Below, one piece after another: positions 27,137 through 36,349 of a DNA stretch of 64,000 nt. How positions within the stretch are numbered: position 1 is the stretch's first letter; each line of letters opens with the position of its first letter. The translations under genes were made by a program, and so were the position numbers. Source of the DNA: Bacteroidales bacterium (GTDB lineage: Bacteria > Bacteroidota > Bacteroidia > Bacteroidales > UBA932); contig JAEEXQ010000004.1 in NCBI GenBank assembly GCA_016287875.1, forward strand, positions 18,187-82,186. The letters are read 5' to 3'. The notes beneath the pieces were generated by a model that saw only the letters and a list, made by a program, of their open reading frames with translations, did no database searches and was not told the DNA's origin.

Positions 27137-30084
27137 AAGGATGCGATTCTCTGGTTAACGGATTCAAGTATGTCGTCGCCTTCGGAAGATGGAGTATATC
27201 CGTCACGGATGCTCTCCCAAGTGGCACGGGCCTGGCTGAGCTTGCCCTGGTCGCGGAAGGAATCCCCCAGCACCACGTAGCACTTGGCGAGCCAGTAGGT
27301 CTGGTCCCCGCACTTCGCGGCGAAATCATAGACCTTGCCTTCCAGCTGGGCGTATTCTCCGGAATCATAGAGGTCGCGGACCAGCATATAGTAGGACTCG
27401 GCGCCTTCGGGAGTCGAAGGGGCTTCGGAGAGCTTGCGGAAGAAGATGAAGGCTTCGTCGCGGTGGCTGGTGGCCAGCAGCGACTTGGCTTCCACGAACC
27501 AGCCCTCGCGCTCTTCTGCAGCCGAAGGGCTGTTGGCAAGAAGGTCGCGGGAAGCGGCTATCGCATCTTCGAAGTTATGCGCCTGGAATGCAGAGCGCAT
27601 CTTCCCAAGACGCGCAGCAGCCTTGTTCTCATCCATCTTGGCTATATCCTGCAGCAGGCAGAAACCTTCGTAAGCATCGTTGAAATGCTGAAGCTCATAG
27701 GAGAGCTTGGCATAGTTGTAGGCCGAAGTCTCGGCGAAGGATCCCTCCTTGAGCTCGGTGGCAGCCTGCTTGAATGCGCCGCAGGCCTTCTCCTTGTCGG
27801 AGATGGCACGGTAGGAATCGGCGAGATAGAACCACGCATCCCCGCGCTTGGCTCCGTCGGGATAATCCTGCAGATACTTCAGGAAAGCGGTGACCGCCCT
27901 GTCATATCCGCCGGAAAGATAGATCTGCTCGGCGGTGTTGAAGTAGATATTCTCGCGCTCGGCAGGAGTCTTGCCCACAGAGAGATTGCGGGACTGCATA
28001 TATTCCAGGAACTTCTCGGGCTCGTTGGTGGTCTGGTAGATGGAGTTGATGGCCATAAGGGCCTCCTCGGCATATTCGCTGTCCGGGAGCATCTCCACCA
28101 CCTGCTTGTAGTCCGCGAGGGACTTGTCGTAGCTCTTCATATTCCTGTAGGCCATTCCCCGGCCGATGAGGGCCTTGGCGGCGTAGGTATTGTCGGAAGT
28201 GCCGGACTGCAAGGTCCCGAAAGTCTTGACGGCGGACTGGTTGTCATCAACCTCCATATAGGCACGGCCGAGCTCGTACATAGCCTCGGAGTACATAGGG
28301 GCGTCGGAAGATGCCTTCAGCACCTGGGAAAGCACGCCCACCTTCTCTTTCTTCTTGCCGGAAAGGCCGTAGGAAAGGGCCTGCTGGTAGTAAGGATAGA
28401 TGTCGTTGACGTCGGCGTAGGAATCCAGCACCCTCTGGTAGGATGAGACTGCGGCCTTGTAGTTATGACGGGCGAAGTCGCAGTCGGCACGGCGGATGAG
28501 GGCATCTTTCCTGCAATCGGGCTCGGCGGAATTGATATACTGGTCCAGCCAGCGGGCGGCCGACTCGTACTTGCCCTGGTTGAAATTGGAATAGCCGATG
28601 TTGTAGCTCAGCATCTTTCCCTCGGCACGGTCGTAGAGGGCGGAGATGTTGTAGAGGTCTTCGTAGATTTCGCCGGCCTCGGAATAATTGCCGCTGTTGA
28701 AGAGGGACTCGGCCAGCCAGAACCTGGCGAGCTGGGCATAGCGGTCGTTCTTCGGAAGGTTGAAAGCCGCGGAACGGAAGTAGGGAGCGGCATCGGTCCA
28801 GGCACCGCCGGCGGCGAGCTGGCTGGCGCGCAGATAGTTGGCCTTGAGATAATTGCCCAGCTGCTCCTCGTCCAATTCCTCGATATTGGAATAGGCCTCG
28901 ATGGCGGCCGCATAGTCCTTGGAATTCAGGGCGGCGATTGCGAGATAGTTATAGATCTGCTCCTTGCGGGTGGTATTGGGATACTGCTCCAGATACCCCC
29001 CGAAGATGGTCATATCGGAATTGAGGTCGAAGGCCAGCTTGGCGTAGTTGAACCAGGCATCTTCCTGTATCTTGGCATCGAAACCGGCCTGGGAGGCATC
29101 GCGGAAGGCATCCGAAGCGGCCACCTTGTTGCCGGTCTTGATATAGGCATAACCGAGCTGGTAGTTGGCGATCTGCCCGAGGGAGTCGATGCGGCTCTCC
29201 ATACGGGAGAACTTCTCGATTGCGCCTTTGTAGTCCTGCACCGCATACATCACGGAACCGGCGTGGAAAAGGTCGGAACGGGACTGCTGCCCCTGTTCGC
29301 CTTCGAGCATATAATATGCGAGGGCCTTGTTCTTGTCCCCCTTCACGAGGAAGGACTCGGAGATGATGCGGGCGAGGCGCATCTTGCGCTCGTCGGGAGC
29401 CTGCTCCATCATTGCGGGACCGTTATCGACTATGTAGTCGTAGTCCTTGAGCATAAAGCGGCATTCGAGTATGTAGTACTGAGCGAGAGAGTTGAAACGC
29501 TCGTCCGGAACTATCAGGCGGAACCATTTCTCGGCAACCCCGAACTGTCCGCCGTTGTAGGCGATATAGCCGAGTTGGTAACGGGCAGGAGCGGTAAGGC
29601 TGCTCTTGGGAGCGGCCTCCACTTTGAGAAGATAGCCTACGGCCTCGTCATAGCGGCCGGCAACGAAAGCGCAATAGCCGCGGCGGAAGTTGTAGTTCAG
29701 CTGGTCGGCGGCAGGAAGCCTGGTCTCGGAAACCTGCTGCAGCATGGCTGCGGCCCCCTGATAATCCTCTTTCACGAAGAGGCTGGAGGCATATTCATAA
29801 CGGATACGGTTGCTCAGCACCGATTCGGGATATTGCTCGTTGTATTCCAGGAAAAGCCTTGTATGGTCATCGTCGTCGGCCTTGATGGCGCAGAGCACTG
29901 CATAGGCACGGGACATAGGGTCCCCGAGCGACTCGAATATGCTTCGGGCCTTACCATAAGAGCCGTTCTGATAGAGATTCACGGCATCCTGATACGCGTC
30001 CGCAGGCTCCTGCGCGCCCGCGCGCACAGAAGAAAAAAAGAGACACCAGGCCGCCGCAAAAATCAGCAAAGTATTGTGTTTCAT
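27133..30084 (-). CDS. Large periplasmic TPR protein
   Basis: The 983-residue protein has a signal peptide (MKHNTLLIFAAAWCLFFSSVRAGAQ) followed by a long array of TPR repeats. Many follow the pattern of LGYxxxxxGxYxxAxxxF, for example YQLGYIAYNGGQFGVAEKWF and AMYELGRAYMEVDDNQSAVKTF. There is no catalytic motif. Such proteins act as scaffolds in the cell envelope. The ATG at 30084 gives a clean signal peptide; an in-frame ATG 24 bases upstream is less likely. It is the head of a long minus-strand run that continues into the outer-membrane barrel gene and gyrB. Confidence 0.8.
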   Translation of the reverse strand: MKHNTLLIFAAAWCLFFSSVRAGAQEPADAYQDAVNLYQNGSYGKARSIFESLGDPMSRAYAVLCAIKADDDDHTRLFLEYNEQYPESVLSNRIRYEYASSLFVKEDYQGAAAMLQQVSETRLPAADQLNYNFRRGYCAFVAGRYDEAVGYLLKVEAAPKSSLTAPARYQLGYIAYNGGQFGVAEKWFRLIVPDERFNSLAQYYILECRFMLKDYDYIVDNGPAMMEQAPDERKMRLARIISESFLVKGDKNKALAYYMLEGEQGQQSRSDLFHAGSVMYAVQDYKGAIEKFSRMESRIDSLGQIANYQLGYAYIKTGNKVAASDAFRDASQAGFDAKIQEDAWFNYAKLAFDLNSDMTIFGGYLEQYPNTTRKEQIYNYLAIAALNSKDYAAAIEAYSNIEELDEEQLGNYLKANYLRASQLAAGGAWTDAAPYFRSAAFNLPKNDRYAQLARFWLAESLFNSGNYSEAGEIYEDLYNISALYDRAEGKMLSYNIGYSNFNQGKYESAARWLDQYINSAEPDCRKDALIRRADCDFARHNYKAAVSSYQRVLDSYADVNDIYPYYQQALSYGLSGKKKEKVGVLSQVLKASSDAPMYSEAMYELGRAYMEVDDNQSAVKTFGTLQSGTSDNTYAAKALIGRGMAYRNMKSYDKSLADYKQVVEMLPDSEYAEEALMAINSIYQTTNEPEKFLEYMQSRNLSVGKTPAERENIYFNTAEQIYLSGGYDRAVTAFLKYLQDYPDGAKRGDAWFYLADSYRAISDKEKACGAFKQAATELKEGSFAETSAYNYAKLSYELQHFNDAYEGFCLLQDIAKMDENKAAARLGKMRSAFQAHNFEDAIAASRDLLANSPSAAEEREGWFVEAKSLLATSHRDEAFIFFRKLSEAPSTPEGAESYYMLVRDLYDSGEYAQLEGKVYDFAAKCGDQTYWLAKCYVVLGDSFRDQGKLSQARATWESIRDGYTPSSEGDDILESVNQRIASL

Positions 30085-30105
30085 ATCAGATATATTTCTA
30101 ATCTT

Positions 30106-30156
30106 CAAATATAATCATTTTTTCCGGTTTTTTACTCAAAATAAAATGTATATTTG
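30106..30156. promoter_or_regulatory. Divergent promoters of the TPR gene and ftsE
   Basis: Minus strand: TATATTTG (30113-30106), with a TTTG 23 bases upstream at 30140-30137, slightly wide spacing. Plus strand: TATATTTG (30149-30156), 21 bases before the ftsE ATG. Confidence 0.55.
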
Positions 30157-30177
30157 CAGCTGAGCGAAGCTATTTTT

Positions 30178-30846
30178 ATGAACCCTCTTATCTCCTTCCG
30201 AAATGCAGACATTATGGCCGGCGACAATGTCGTGGTGCACGGCCTGGATATGGAAATCAACGCCGGTGACCTGGTGTATATACTTGGCAAAGTCGGCAGC
30301 GGCAAAACGTCCATAATACGCAGCATCACGGCCGAGCACGCCATAGGCAGCGGGGAGGCCGAGGCCTGCGGATTCGACCTGAAGCGCATACGCCAGAGGG
30401 ACATTCCCAAGCTCCGCAGGCGCCTGGGCGTGATCTTCCAGGATTTCCGCCTGCTTATGGACCGCAGCGTCCAGGACAATCTCGACTTCATACTCAAGGC
30501 CACCGGCTGGAAAGACCGCCGCAAAGCCGACGAGCGCATAGACGAAGTGCTCGAAGCGGTAGGAATGACCACCAAGGCGCACAAGATGCCTCACCAGCTT
30601 TCCGGAGGCGAGCAGCAGCGCATTGCCATAGCCCGCGCCCTGCTGAACGACCCTGAAGTGATACTGGCCGACGAGCCCACGGGCAACCTCGACGACGAGA
30701 CTGCCGAAGAGATACTCCGTCTGATTAACAAGCTCAACAAGGAGAACGGGACCACCCTGATAATGGTCACCCACGACAAATCCATAGTCGAGCGCTATCC
30801 CGGCAGGGTATTCGTCTGTTCCGACGAAAGCTGCAGCGAACGATGA
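30178..30846 (+). CDS. ftsE: Cell division ATP-binding protein FtsE
   Basis: This ABC ATPase of 222 residues has Walker [10 protein letters not shown] (37-45), the FtsE-type Q-loop [14 protein letters not shown], the signature LSGGEQQR and Walker [13 protein letters not shown]. With FtsX it activates peptidoglycan hydrolases at the division site. The partner ftsX is not beside it, which is common in Bacteroidota. The ATG at 30178 is used; an in-frame TTG at 30154 lies inside the promoter. The end overlaps nth by 4 bases. Confidence 0.9.
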   Translation: MNPLISFRNADIMAGDNVVVHGLDMEINAGDLVYILGKVGSGKTSIIRSITAEHAIGSGEAEACGFDLKRIRQRDIPKLRRRLGVIFQDFRLLMDRSVQDNLDFILKATGWKDRRKADERIDEVLEAVGMTTKAHKMPHQLSGGEQQRIAIARALLNDPEVILADEPTGNLDDETAEEILRLINKLNKENGTTLIMVTHDKSIVERYPGRVFVCSDESCSER

Positions 30847-31484
30847 CTCCCTCGCGAAGATATGCAGCCATCCTAGACTATTTCCGGGAGAACGTGCCCG
30901 TGGCTGATTCCGAGCTGCATTTCAGCAACGACTATCAGCTGCTGGTGTCCGTCATACTCTCCGCCCAATGCACCGACAAGAGGGTGAACCTGGTGACTCC
31001 TGCGCTCTTTGCCGCCTATCCCGACGTAGAAGCGCTTTCCAAGGCCACGGCAGAGGACATCTACCCCTATGTCAAGTCCGTATCCTACCCTAACAACAAG
31101 GCCCGCAACCTCTCCGCAATGGCCCGTACGGTAATGCAGGATTTCGGGGGGAAGATTCCATCCGACGTCGATAATCTGATGAAACTGCCCGGAGCAGGGC
31201 GCAAGACCGCAAACGTCGTTGCTTCAATACTTTACAACGAGCCTGTCGTGGCTGTGGACACCCACGTGTTCAGGGTGTCGAGGCGCCTGGGACTCAGTTC
31301 CGGCAGCACTCCCCGCGCGGTGGAACTGGACCTCGAAAAACACATCCCCCTGGACATACGTCCCATAGCGCACCACTGGCTGTTACTTCACGGGCGCTAT
31401 ACCTGTACGGCACAGCGCCCGAAATGCGATATCTGCCCACTCAAGGAGTGGTGCAAGGATTTTATTTCGCAAACTGGGAAGTAA
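30843..31484 (+). CDS. nth: Endonuclease III
   Basis: This DNA glycosylase/AP lyase for oxidised pyrimidines has 213 residues. The helix-hairpin-helix LPGAGRKTANVV holds the catalytic lysine and VDTHVFRVSRRLGL the aspartate. The 4Fe-4S cluster has the pattern C-x6-C-x2-C-x5-C (CTAQRPKCDICPLKEWC) near the end. Its coding end overlaps that of the converging phosphoglucomutase gene by 23 bases. Confidence 0.95.
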   Translation: MTPSRRYAAILDYFRENVPVADSELHFSNDYQLLVSVILSAQCTDKRVNLVTPALFAAYPDVEALSKATAEDIYPYVKSVSYPNNKARNLSAMARTVMQDFGGKIPSDVDNLMKLPGAGRKTANVVASILYNEPVVAVDTHVFRVSRRLGLSSGSTPRAVELDLEKHIPLDIRPIAHHWLLLHGRYTCTAQRPKCDICPLKEWCKDFISQTGK

Positions 31485-33123
31485 GAGCCTCGATCTTGGC
31501 ATCGGCGTCTGCGCCTTTTGCCCCGAAATAGAACTTGATCTTAGGCTCGGTACCGGAAGGGCGCACCGACACCACATCTCCCGCCTCATCGAAGAACTGC
31601 AGCACGTTGCTCTTGGGCTGACCCGTCTTCTCGGGCTCGAGGTAGTCGATTATCTTGTTCACGGGTGACCCGCAGAGTTCCTTGGGAGGGTCGTTACGGA
31701 AGGCGGTCATCATATCGGCTATCTCCTTGGCACCGCTGACGCCCTTACGGACTATGTACACCATATGCTCCTTGCGGTATCCTATCTCGGAATAGACCTT
31801 CTGAAGCATCTGATACATGGTAAGTCCCTGGTCGGCGGCCCAGGCGGCGCATTCGGCCACCATAATGCAGGCCATCTGCGCATCCTTGTCGCGGACGAAC
31901 TGCCCCACGTTGAAGCCATAGCTCTCCTCGCCTCCGCACACGAACTCCCCGTCGGACTCGTGCTTCTTCACGACCTCGGCAATGTACTTGAAGCCGGTGA
32001 GCACGTCGTAGCAAGGGATGCCGAACTTGTCGGCCAGTTCGCGGAGGGATTCAGTGGTAACTATGGTCTTTACCAGATACTGCCCTTTGCCCAGGGTTCC
32101 AAGTTCCTTGCGGCGGCTGAGAATGTAGTAGGTCAGCAGCATAGCGGTCATATTGCCGTTGAACTGGACCATCTTACCATCGTTGTCGCGGACTGCGATG
32201 CCCAGGCGGTCGGCGTCCGGGTCGGTGGCCATCACGATGTCGGCACCCTCGCGGTCGGCGGCCTCCAGGGCCATCTTCATGGCCGCGGGTTCCTCGGGAT
32301 TAGGAGACACCACCGTCGGGAAATTGCCGTCGCTTACGTCCTGGTCGGGAACGTGGATAACGTTCTTGAATCCTAAGCGGTGCAGACATTCGGGCACAAG
32401 ACGCACTCCACAGCCGTGCAGAGGAGTATAGACGAACTTGATGTCGGAATGGCGGGCGCAAGACTCAGGCGACAGGGCCAGAGACATTATATCCCTCAGG
32501 TAGCAGGCGTCCACGTCCGCCCCCATCAGGTCGATGCTGCCGCAGCGCTCCCCTGCCTGGAACTTGACCATAGAAGGCTCGGTAATCTTGTTTACCTCGT
32601 CCACTATCTCCTTGTCGACGGGGGATGTAATCTGCCCTCCATCGCTCCAGAATACCTTGTATCCGTTATATTCCTTGGGATTGTGGGAGGCCGTTATCAT
32701 AACGCCGGCGACCGCCTGCTTGAGACGTATTGCATAGCTGAGTTCGGGAGTAGGACGTATGTTGTCGAATATGAAAACGTGTATGCCGTTGGCCGACATC
32801 ACATCCGCGGTGATACGTGCGAACTCCTTGCTGTTGTTGCGGCTGTCGTAGGAGATGCAGAAGCGCAGGTCATCCCCCTTGCAATGGCTCAGTATATAGT
32901 TCGCGAGGCCCTGGGTGGCCATTCCGACCGTGTATTTGTTCATACGGTTGGTACCCACGCCCATTATGCCGCGCAGGCCTCCGGTGCCGAACTCCAGATT
33001 CTTGTAGAAAGCATCCTCGAACGCGGCAGGATCGGAATTGCGCAATTCTATGATTTTACCTTTGGTTTCGGGATCGAAATCGCCGGTGAGCCAGGCATTG
33101 GCCCTTGAAATATAATCGGACAT
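31462..33123 (-). CDS. Phosphoglucomutase/phosphomannomutase
   Basis: This 553-residue alpha-D-phosphohexomutase has the serine loop GVMITASHNPKEYNGYK, the metal loop ATDPDADRLGIAV, the sugar loop CGGEESYGFN and the phosphate-binding SVRPSGTEPKIKFYF. The N-terminus and length fit the PgcA-type enzymes that interconvert glucose-1- and glucose-6-phosphate, but mannose or ribose activity cannot be excluded. The ATG at 33123 is used; a TTG codon 6 bases upstream is less likely. It is convergent with nth. Confidence 0.92.
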   Translation of the reverse strand: MSDYISRANAWLTGDFDPETKGKIIELRNSDPAAFEDAFYKNLEFGTGGLRGIMGVGTNRMNKYTVGMATQGLANYILSHCKGDDLRFCISYDSRNNSKEFARITADVMSANGIHVFIFDNIRPTPELSYAIRLKQAVAGVMITASHNPKEYNGYKVFWSDGGQITSPVDKEIVDEVNKITEPSMVKFQAGERCGSIDLMGADVDACYLRDIMSLALSPESCARHSDIKFVYTPLHGCGVRLVPECLHRLGFKNVIHVPDQDVSDGNFPTVVSPNPEEPAAMKMALEAADREGADIVMATDPDADRLGIAVRDNDGKMVQFNGNMTAMLLTYYILSRRKELGTLGKGQYLVKTIVTTESLRELADKFGIPCYDVLTGFKYIAEVVKKHESDGEFVCGGEESYGFNVGQFVRDKDAQMACIMVAECAAWAADQGLTMYQMLQKVYSEIGYRKEHMVYIVRKGVSGAKEIADMMTAFRNDPPKELCGSPVNKIIDYLEPEKTGQPKSNVLQFFDEAGDVVSVRPSGTEPKIKFYFGAKGADADAKIEALTSQFAK

Positions 33124-33161
33124 ATTCAAATAGTTTTCGTCAGTTTCAAATATAATTAAGA

Positions 33162-34925
33162 TTATTGGTTTTTCAGATATTTCAGCCAGAATTCCCTGTC
33201 GGCCTCGGCGGAATGCTCTCCCTGCTTGCCACGATATCCGTGCATACCGTCAGGATAAATCATAAGCTCGAACTGCTTACCGGCTTTCTGGAGGGCATCC
33301 ACCAGCTGCAGGGTATTCTGGAAGTGGACGTTGTCGTCGCCTGTGCCGTGGGTAAGTTTGAGGTGCACCTTGTCGGAAAGCTGGTCCGCATAGGACAGCA
33401 CCCTGGAGCGCACGAAGCCCTCCTTGTTGTAGGCAGGAGTCATCATGAAGCGCTCGGTATAATGCGAATCATAGAGCGTCCAGTCATATACTCCCCCGCC
33501 TGCGATTCCGCAGCAGAAAAGCTCAGGGTGCTGCAGGAGCAGCATAGCGGTCATAGTGCCGCCGAAAGAGAAGCCCTCCACGCCGATATGGTCCCCGTCC
33601 ACATAGGGAAGGGATCTGGCCCATTCCGCCCAAGTCACGAAGTCCTGCACTGGAACAGTGGTGAGGTCCTTGAACACGAGATCGGTCCCGTTGCGGCCGT
33701 TATGGCCGGCGGCGCGGCAATCGGCAACAATGCGGATGATGCCGTTCTGGCTGAACCACTGGTCGCGCGGGCGCCAGAGGTCTTTTACATACTGGGTACC
33801 GGGCCCGCCGTAAATCTCGAAACAGACAGGATACTTCCTGGAAGGGTCGAAGCCGAGCGGCAGGGTGACCTGTGCAAACATATCCTGGCCGTCGGCAGCC
33901 TTGATGCATACGGTCCTCGGAAGGGCCATGCGGGTGGAATCTTCCTCGGCGGCAATGCTGCCGGGAGCCCTGGTGGACCATTCGAAGGTCCTGGTGCGGG
34001 CGTTGGACAACTTGGCATAGTAGCTCTTCATATCCCTGGAGAACCAGGCCCTCTCCACGTGGTAACCCAGCGGAGTTATACGGGTAATCTTGCCTTTCTT
34101 GCTAAGCTTGTAGAAGCCGGACTGCACCCTGGAATCCCTCTGGGCCAGGAAATAAACATCTCCACGTGACTCGTCGTACTTGCGGAGGACTATGTTCCAG
34201 TTGCATCCGTCGGTAAGTCTCTTGAGCACCTTGCCGTCGTAGGAAAGGTAATAGATCTGCTCCCATCCGCCCTCGAAAGAACGGGCCATGAACAGGCCGT
34301 CCTTGGCGAAGAGCATCCCTTCTATCCACTCCAGCCAGGTGGTGGAATTCTCGTCGTAAACCAGCTTCTTGCTGCCATCCTCGGCGCTCACGCGGAAGAG
34401 CTGCAGATAATTCTGTATCCTGGGTTCCCGCTGAACGAAAAGTTCCTTGCTGTCGGCTCCCCAGAAAGGAGTGCCGAAATACTGGTCGGGGCTGTCTTCG
34501 AAATCCGCCCAGACTATCCCGGAAGTCTTTTCGAAATCGATGATTCCTATGCGGACGGAGGGATTCGCCTCCCCTACTTTGGGGTATCTCGTCAGATTGA
34601 GGCTGCCGTCCTGCCCGACTGGGCTGTAGATGGGGAATACGGGGACTTCGCTCTGGTCGAAGCGGTAAAAGGCCAGCTTCTTGGAATCAGGGCTCCACCA
34701 GAAGGCCCTGTAGCGGCTGGGACGGCCGAAAATCTCTTCGTAATAAACCCAGGATGCACGCCCGTTAAGGATGACGTCGGAACCGTCGAAGGTAAGCTGG
34801 GTATCGGTGCCGGCAGCGACCTCGTGCACGAAGAGATTGCCGTCGGCGGTATATGCGTAACGTGTCGAATCCGGCGAATAAGTCAGATTCAGCATTGTCA
34901 GCAAGACGCAGAATAAATAGTTCAT
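33162..34925 (-). CDS. Dipeptidyl peptidase IV family serine peptidase, N-terminally short
   Basis: The S9 catalytic domain is complete: nucleophile in GVEGFSFGGTMTAML, aspartate in HGTGDDNVHF and histidine in DGMHGYRG. The glutamate motif of DPP-IV, WVYYEEIFG, is present in the propeller. The family usually has about 720-740 residues, while this one has 587 and starts at LTYSPDSTRYAY, which aligns with a position well inside the propeller. The first propeller blades and a proper signal peptide are missing, though the first 13 residues are hydrophobic. The start overlaps the helicase stop by 4 bases, so no upstream part exists. The fold may be altered or the enzyme inactive; location is uncertain. 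Confidence 0.88.
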   Translation of the reverse strand: MNYLFCVLLTMLNLTYSPDSTRYAYTADGNLFVHEVAAGTDTQLTFDGSDVILNGRASWVYYEEIFGRPSRYRAFWWSPDSKKLAFYRFDQSEVPVFPIYSPVGQDGSLNLTRYPKVGEANPSVRIGIIDFEKTSGIVWADFEDSPDQYFGTPFWGADSKELFVQREPRIQNYLQLFRVSAEDGSKKLVYDENSTTWLEWIEGMLFAKDGLFMARSFEGGWEQIYYLSYDGKVLKRLTDGCNWNIVLRKYDESRGDVYFLAQRDSRVQSGFYKLSKKGKITRITPLGYHVERAWFSRDMKSYYAKLSNARTRTFEWSTRAPGSIAAEEDSTRMALPRTVCIKAADGQDMFAQVTLPLGFDPSRKYPVCFEIYGGPGTQYVKDLWRPRDQWFSQNGIIRIVADCRAAGHNGRNGTDLVFKDLTTVPVQDFVTWAEWARSLPYVDGDHIGVEGFSFGGTMTAMLLLQHPELFCCGIAGGGVYDWTLYDSHYTERFMMTPAYNKEGFVRSRVLSYADQLSDKVHLKLTHGTGDDNVHFQNTLQLVDALQKAGKQFELMIYPDGMHGYRGKQGEHSAEADREFWLKYLKNQ

Positions 34926-36349
34926 TTGAAAAAACGATCGTTAAAATTTATCAAATATACTTTTTCGACAGCGCGGGTAAGCGCCGTATAAAGCCATTTA
35001 AGGTCGTCCAGGGTCTGCTCTTCCTGCCAGAAAGGGCAGTCTATGAACACGCAGGCCCACTGTCCGCCCTGGGACTTGTGACAGGTCACCGCCTCGGCGT
35101 ATTTGAGCTGCAGCGCATTGTAGTAAGGGTCTTCCCTCACGGCATCGTAGCGGGCCTTCTTGGTCTTGAACCCGGCGTAGTCGGCAGACACCCCCTGGTA
35201 TAGCATATTCTGCTGCTCATAGGTCAGGGAGGCCGATTCGCTCTCAAGGGTGTCGAGACATACCTTGGCCTTTATCTCCACGTTCCCATAGTCCGGGAAG
35301 CACAGCACGGCATCGGCAAAATGCAGGCCATAACGGTCTTCGAAATTGCGTATGCGTACCAGCGTAGCCATATCGCCATTCGCTATGTAGTCCATTCCCT
35401 CCACATCATCGACGAACTGGTAGCAGTTCTTGACTATCATAAGCTTATCCCCGCGCACCAGACGTTCTTCCTTGTACTGCACCTGCGAGCGTATCCCCAG
35501 ATTGTAACGTATGGCCCTCTTGTTGGACCGGCATAGGATTATGGTTTCTTCCTCCCCGTAATCCAAGTAGGCCGAGGAAATGGCATCTATCAGCCCTTCG
35601 CCCGTCACCCTTTCTATGTCCGGGCAGCCACGCAGGTCGAGTTTCAGGGGGCCGGATCCGTCATAGACATTGCGTATCATCTCCCTAAGGATGGTTGCGT
35701 TGCGCAGTATCCCGGATTCACGGGCCTGGCGTACCACGGAGGTAAGTTCCGCATAGACCACTCCCCCGAATCCATCCATATAGTCCTTGCTGAGGGCGGG
35801 GCTCTCGTCGAGGCCTACCGGAGGCAGCTGGGCGGCATCCCCTATCATTATCAGGCGGCAGTCCACCCCGGAACGGACGAAGGAGATAAGGTCTTCCAGC
35901 AGGTTCCCGGTGCCGAAGGCGGACGAAGACTGCCGGGCACCCTCCTCTATTCCGATCAGAGATACTTCGTCAACCACGAAAAGGGTGTTGCGGGCCTTGT
36001 TGGGGGAAAGGCTGAACTGCCCGAAGCCGTCGTCTCCAACGGATTTCTGGCGGTAGATATGCTTGTGGATGGTGAAAGCCGGCCTCTTGCACATTACGGA
36101 AAGGACCTTGGCAGCGCGGCCGGTCGGGGCCAGCAGCACGGTATGGAGCTTGAGGTCCTCCAGCGCATCCACTACGGCCGAAAGCGCGGTGGTCTTACCC
36201 GTACCCGCATATCCGTTCACCACCATTATATCGGCGTCGTCCCCGGTAAGGAAGGACGCAATGCCGTGCAGGAGCGAATCCTGGCAGGGGGTGAGCTCGT
36301 AGGAGAAACGGCCCAGGAATTCTTTATAGAGAAAATCGCTGCGGTCCAT
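34922..36349 (-). CDS. RecD-like superfamily 1 helicase
   Basis: The 475-residue ATPase has Walker A NGYAGTGKTT (about residues 45-54), motif Ia LAPTGRAAKVL, Walker B FVVDEVSLIG, motif III MIGDAAQLPPVG, and late motifs AEAVTCHKSQGGQW and LYTALTRAVEKVYL, where the UvrD/RecD C-terminal fold closes. It is like the short RecD-type helicases of Bacteroidota that lack RecB and RecC partners. DNA unwinding in repair is likely. Overlap with DPP-IV by 4 bases, and a start directly before the trkH stop, suggest co-transcription. Confidence 0.85.
   Translation of the reverse strand: MDRSDFLYKEFLGRFSYELTPCQDSLLHGIASFLTGDDADIMVVNGYAGTGKTTALSAVVDALEDLKLHTVLLAPTGRAAKVLSVMCKRPAFTIHKHIYRQKSVGDDGFGQFSLSPNKARNTLFVVDEVSLIGIEEGARQSSSAFGTGNLLEDLISFVRSGVDCRLIMIGDAAQLPPVGLDESPALSKDYMDGFGGVVYAELTSVVRQARESGILRNATILREMIRNVYDGSGPLKLDLRGCPDIERVTGEGLIDAISSAYLDYGEEETIILCRSNKRAIRYNLGIRSQVQYKEERLVRGDKLMIVKNCYQFVDDVEGMDYIANGDMATLVRIRNFEDRYGLHFADAVLCFPDYGNVEIKAKVCLDTLESESASLTYEQQNMLYQGVSADYAGFKTKKARYDAVREDPYYNALQLKYAEAVTCHKSQGGQWACVFIDCPFWQEEQTLDDLKWLYTALTRAVEKVYLINFNDRFFK

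Noticed and set aside
33162-36349. Frameshift that would hide the missing N-terminus of DPP-IV
   Set aside because: The upstream DNA is the intact end of the helicase with its own motifs, so no displaced fragment of the propeller is there.
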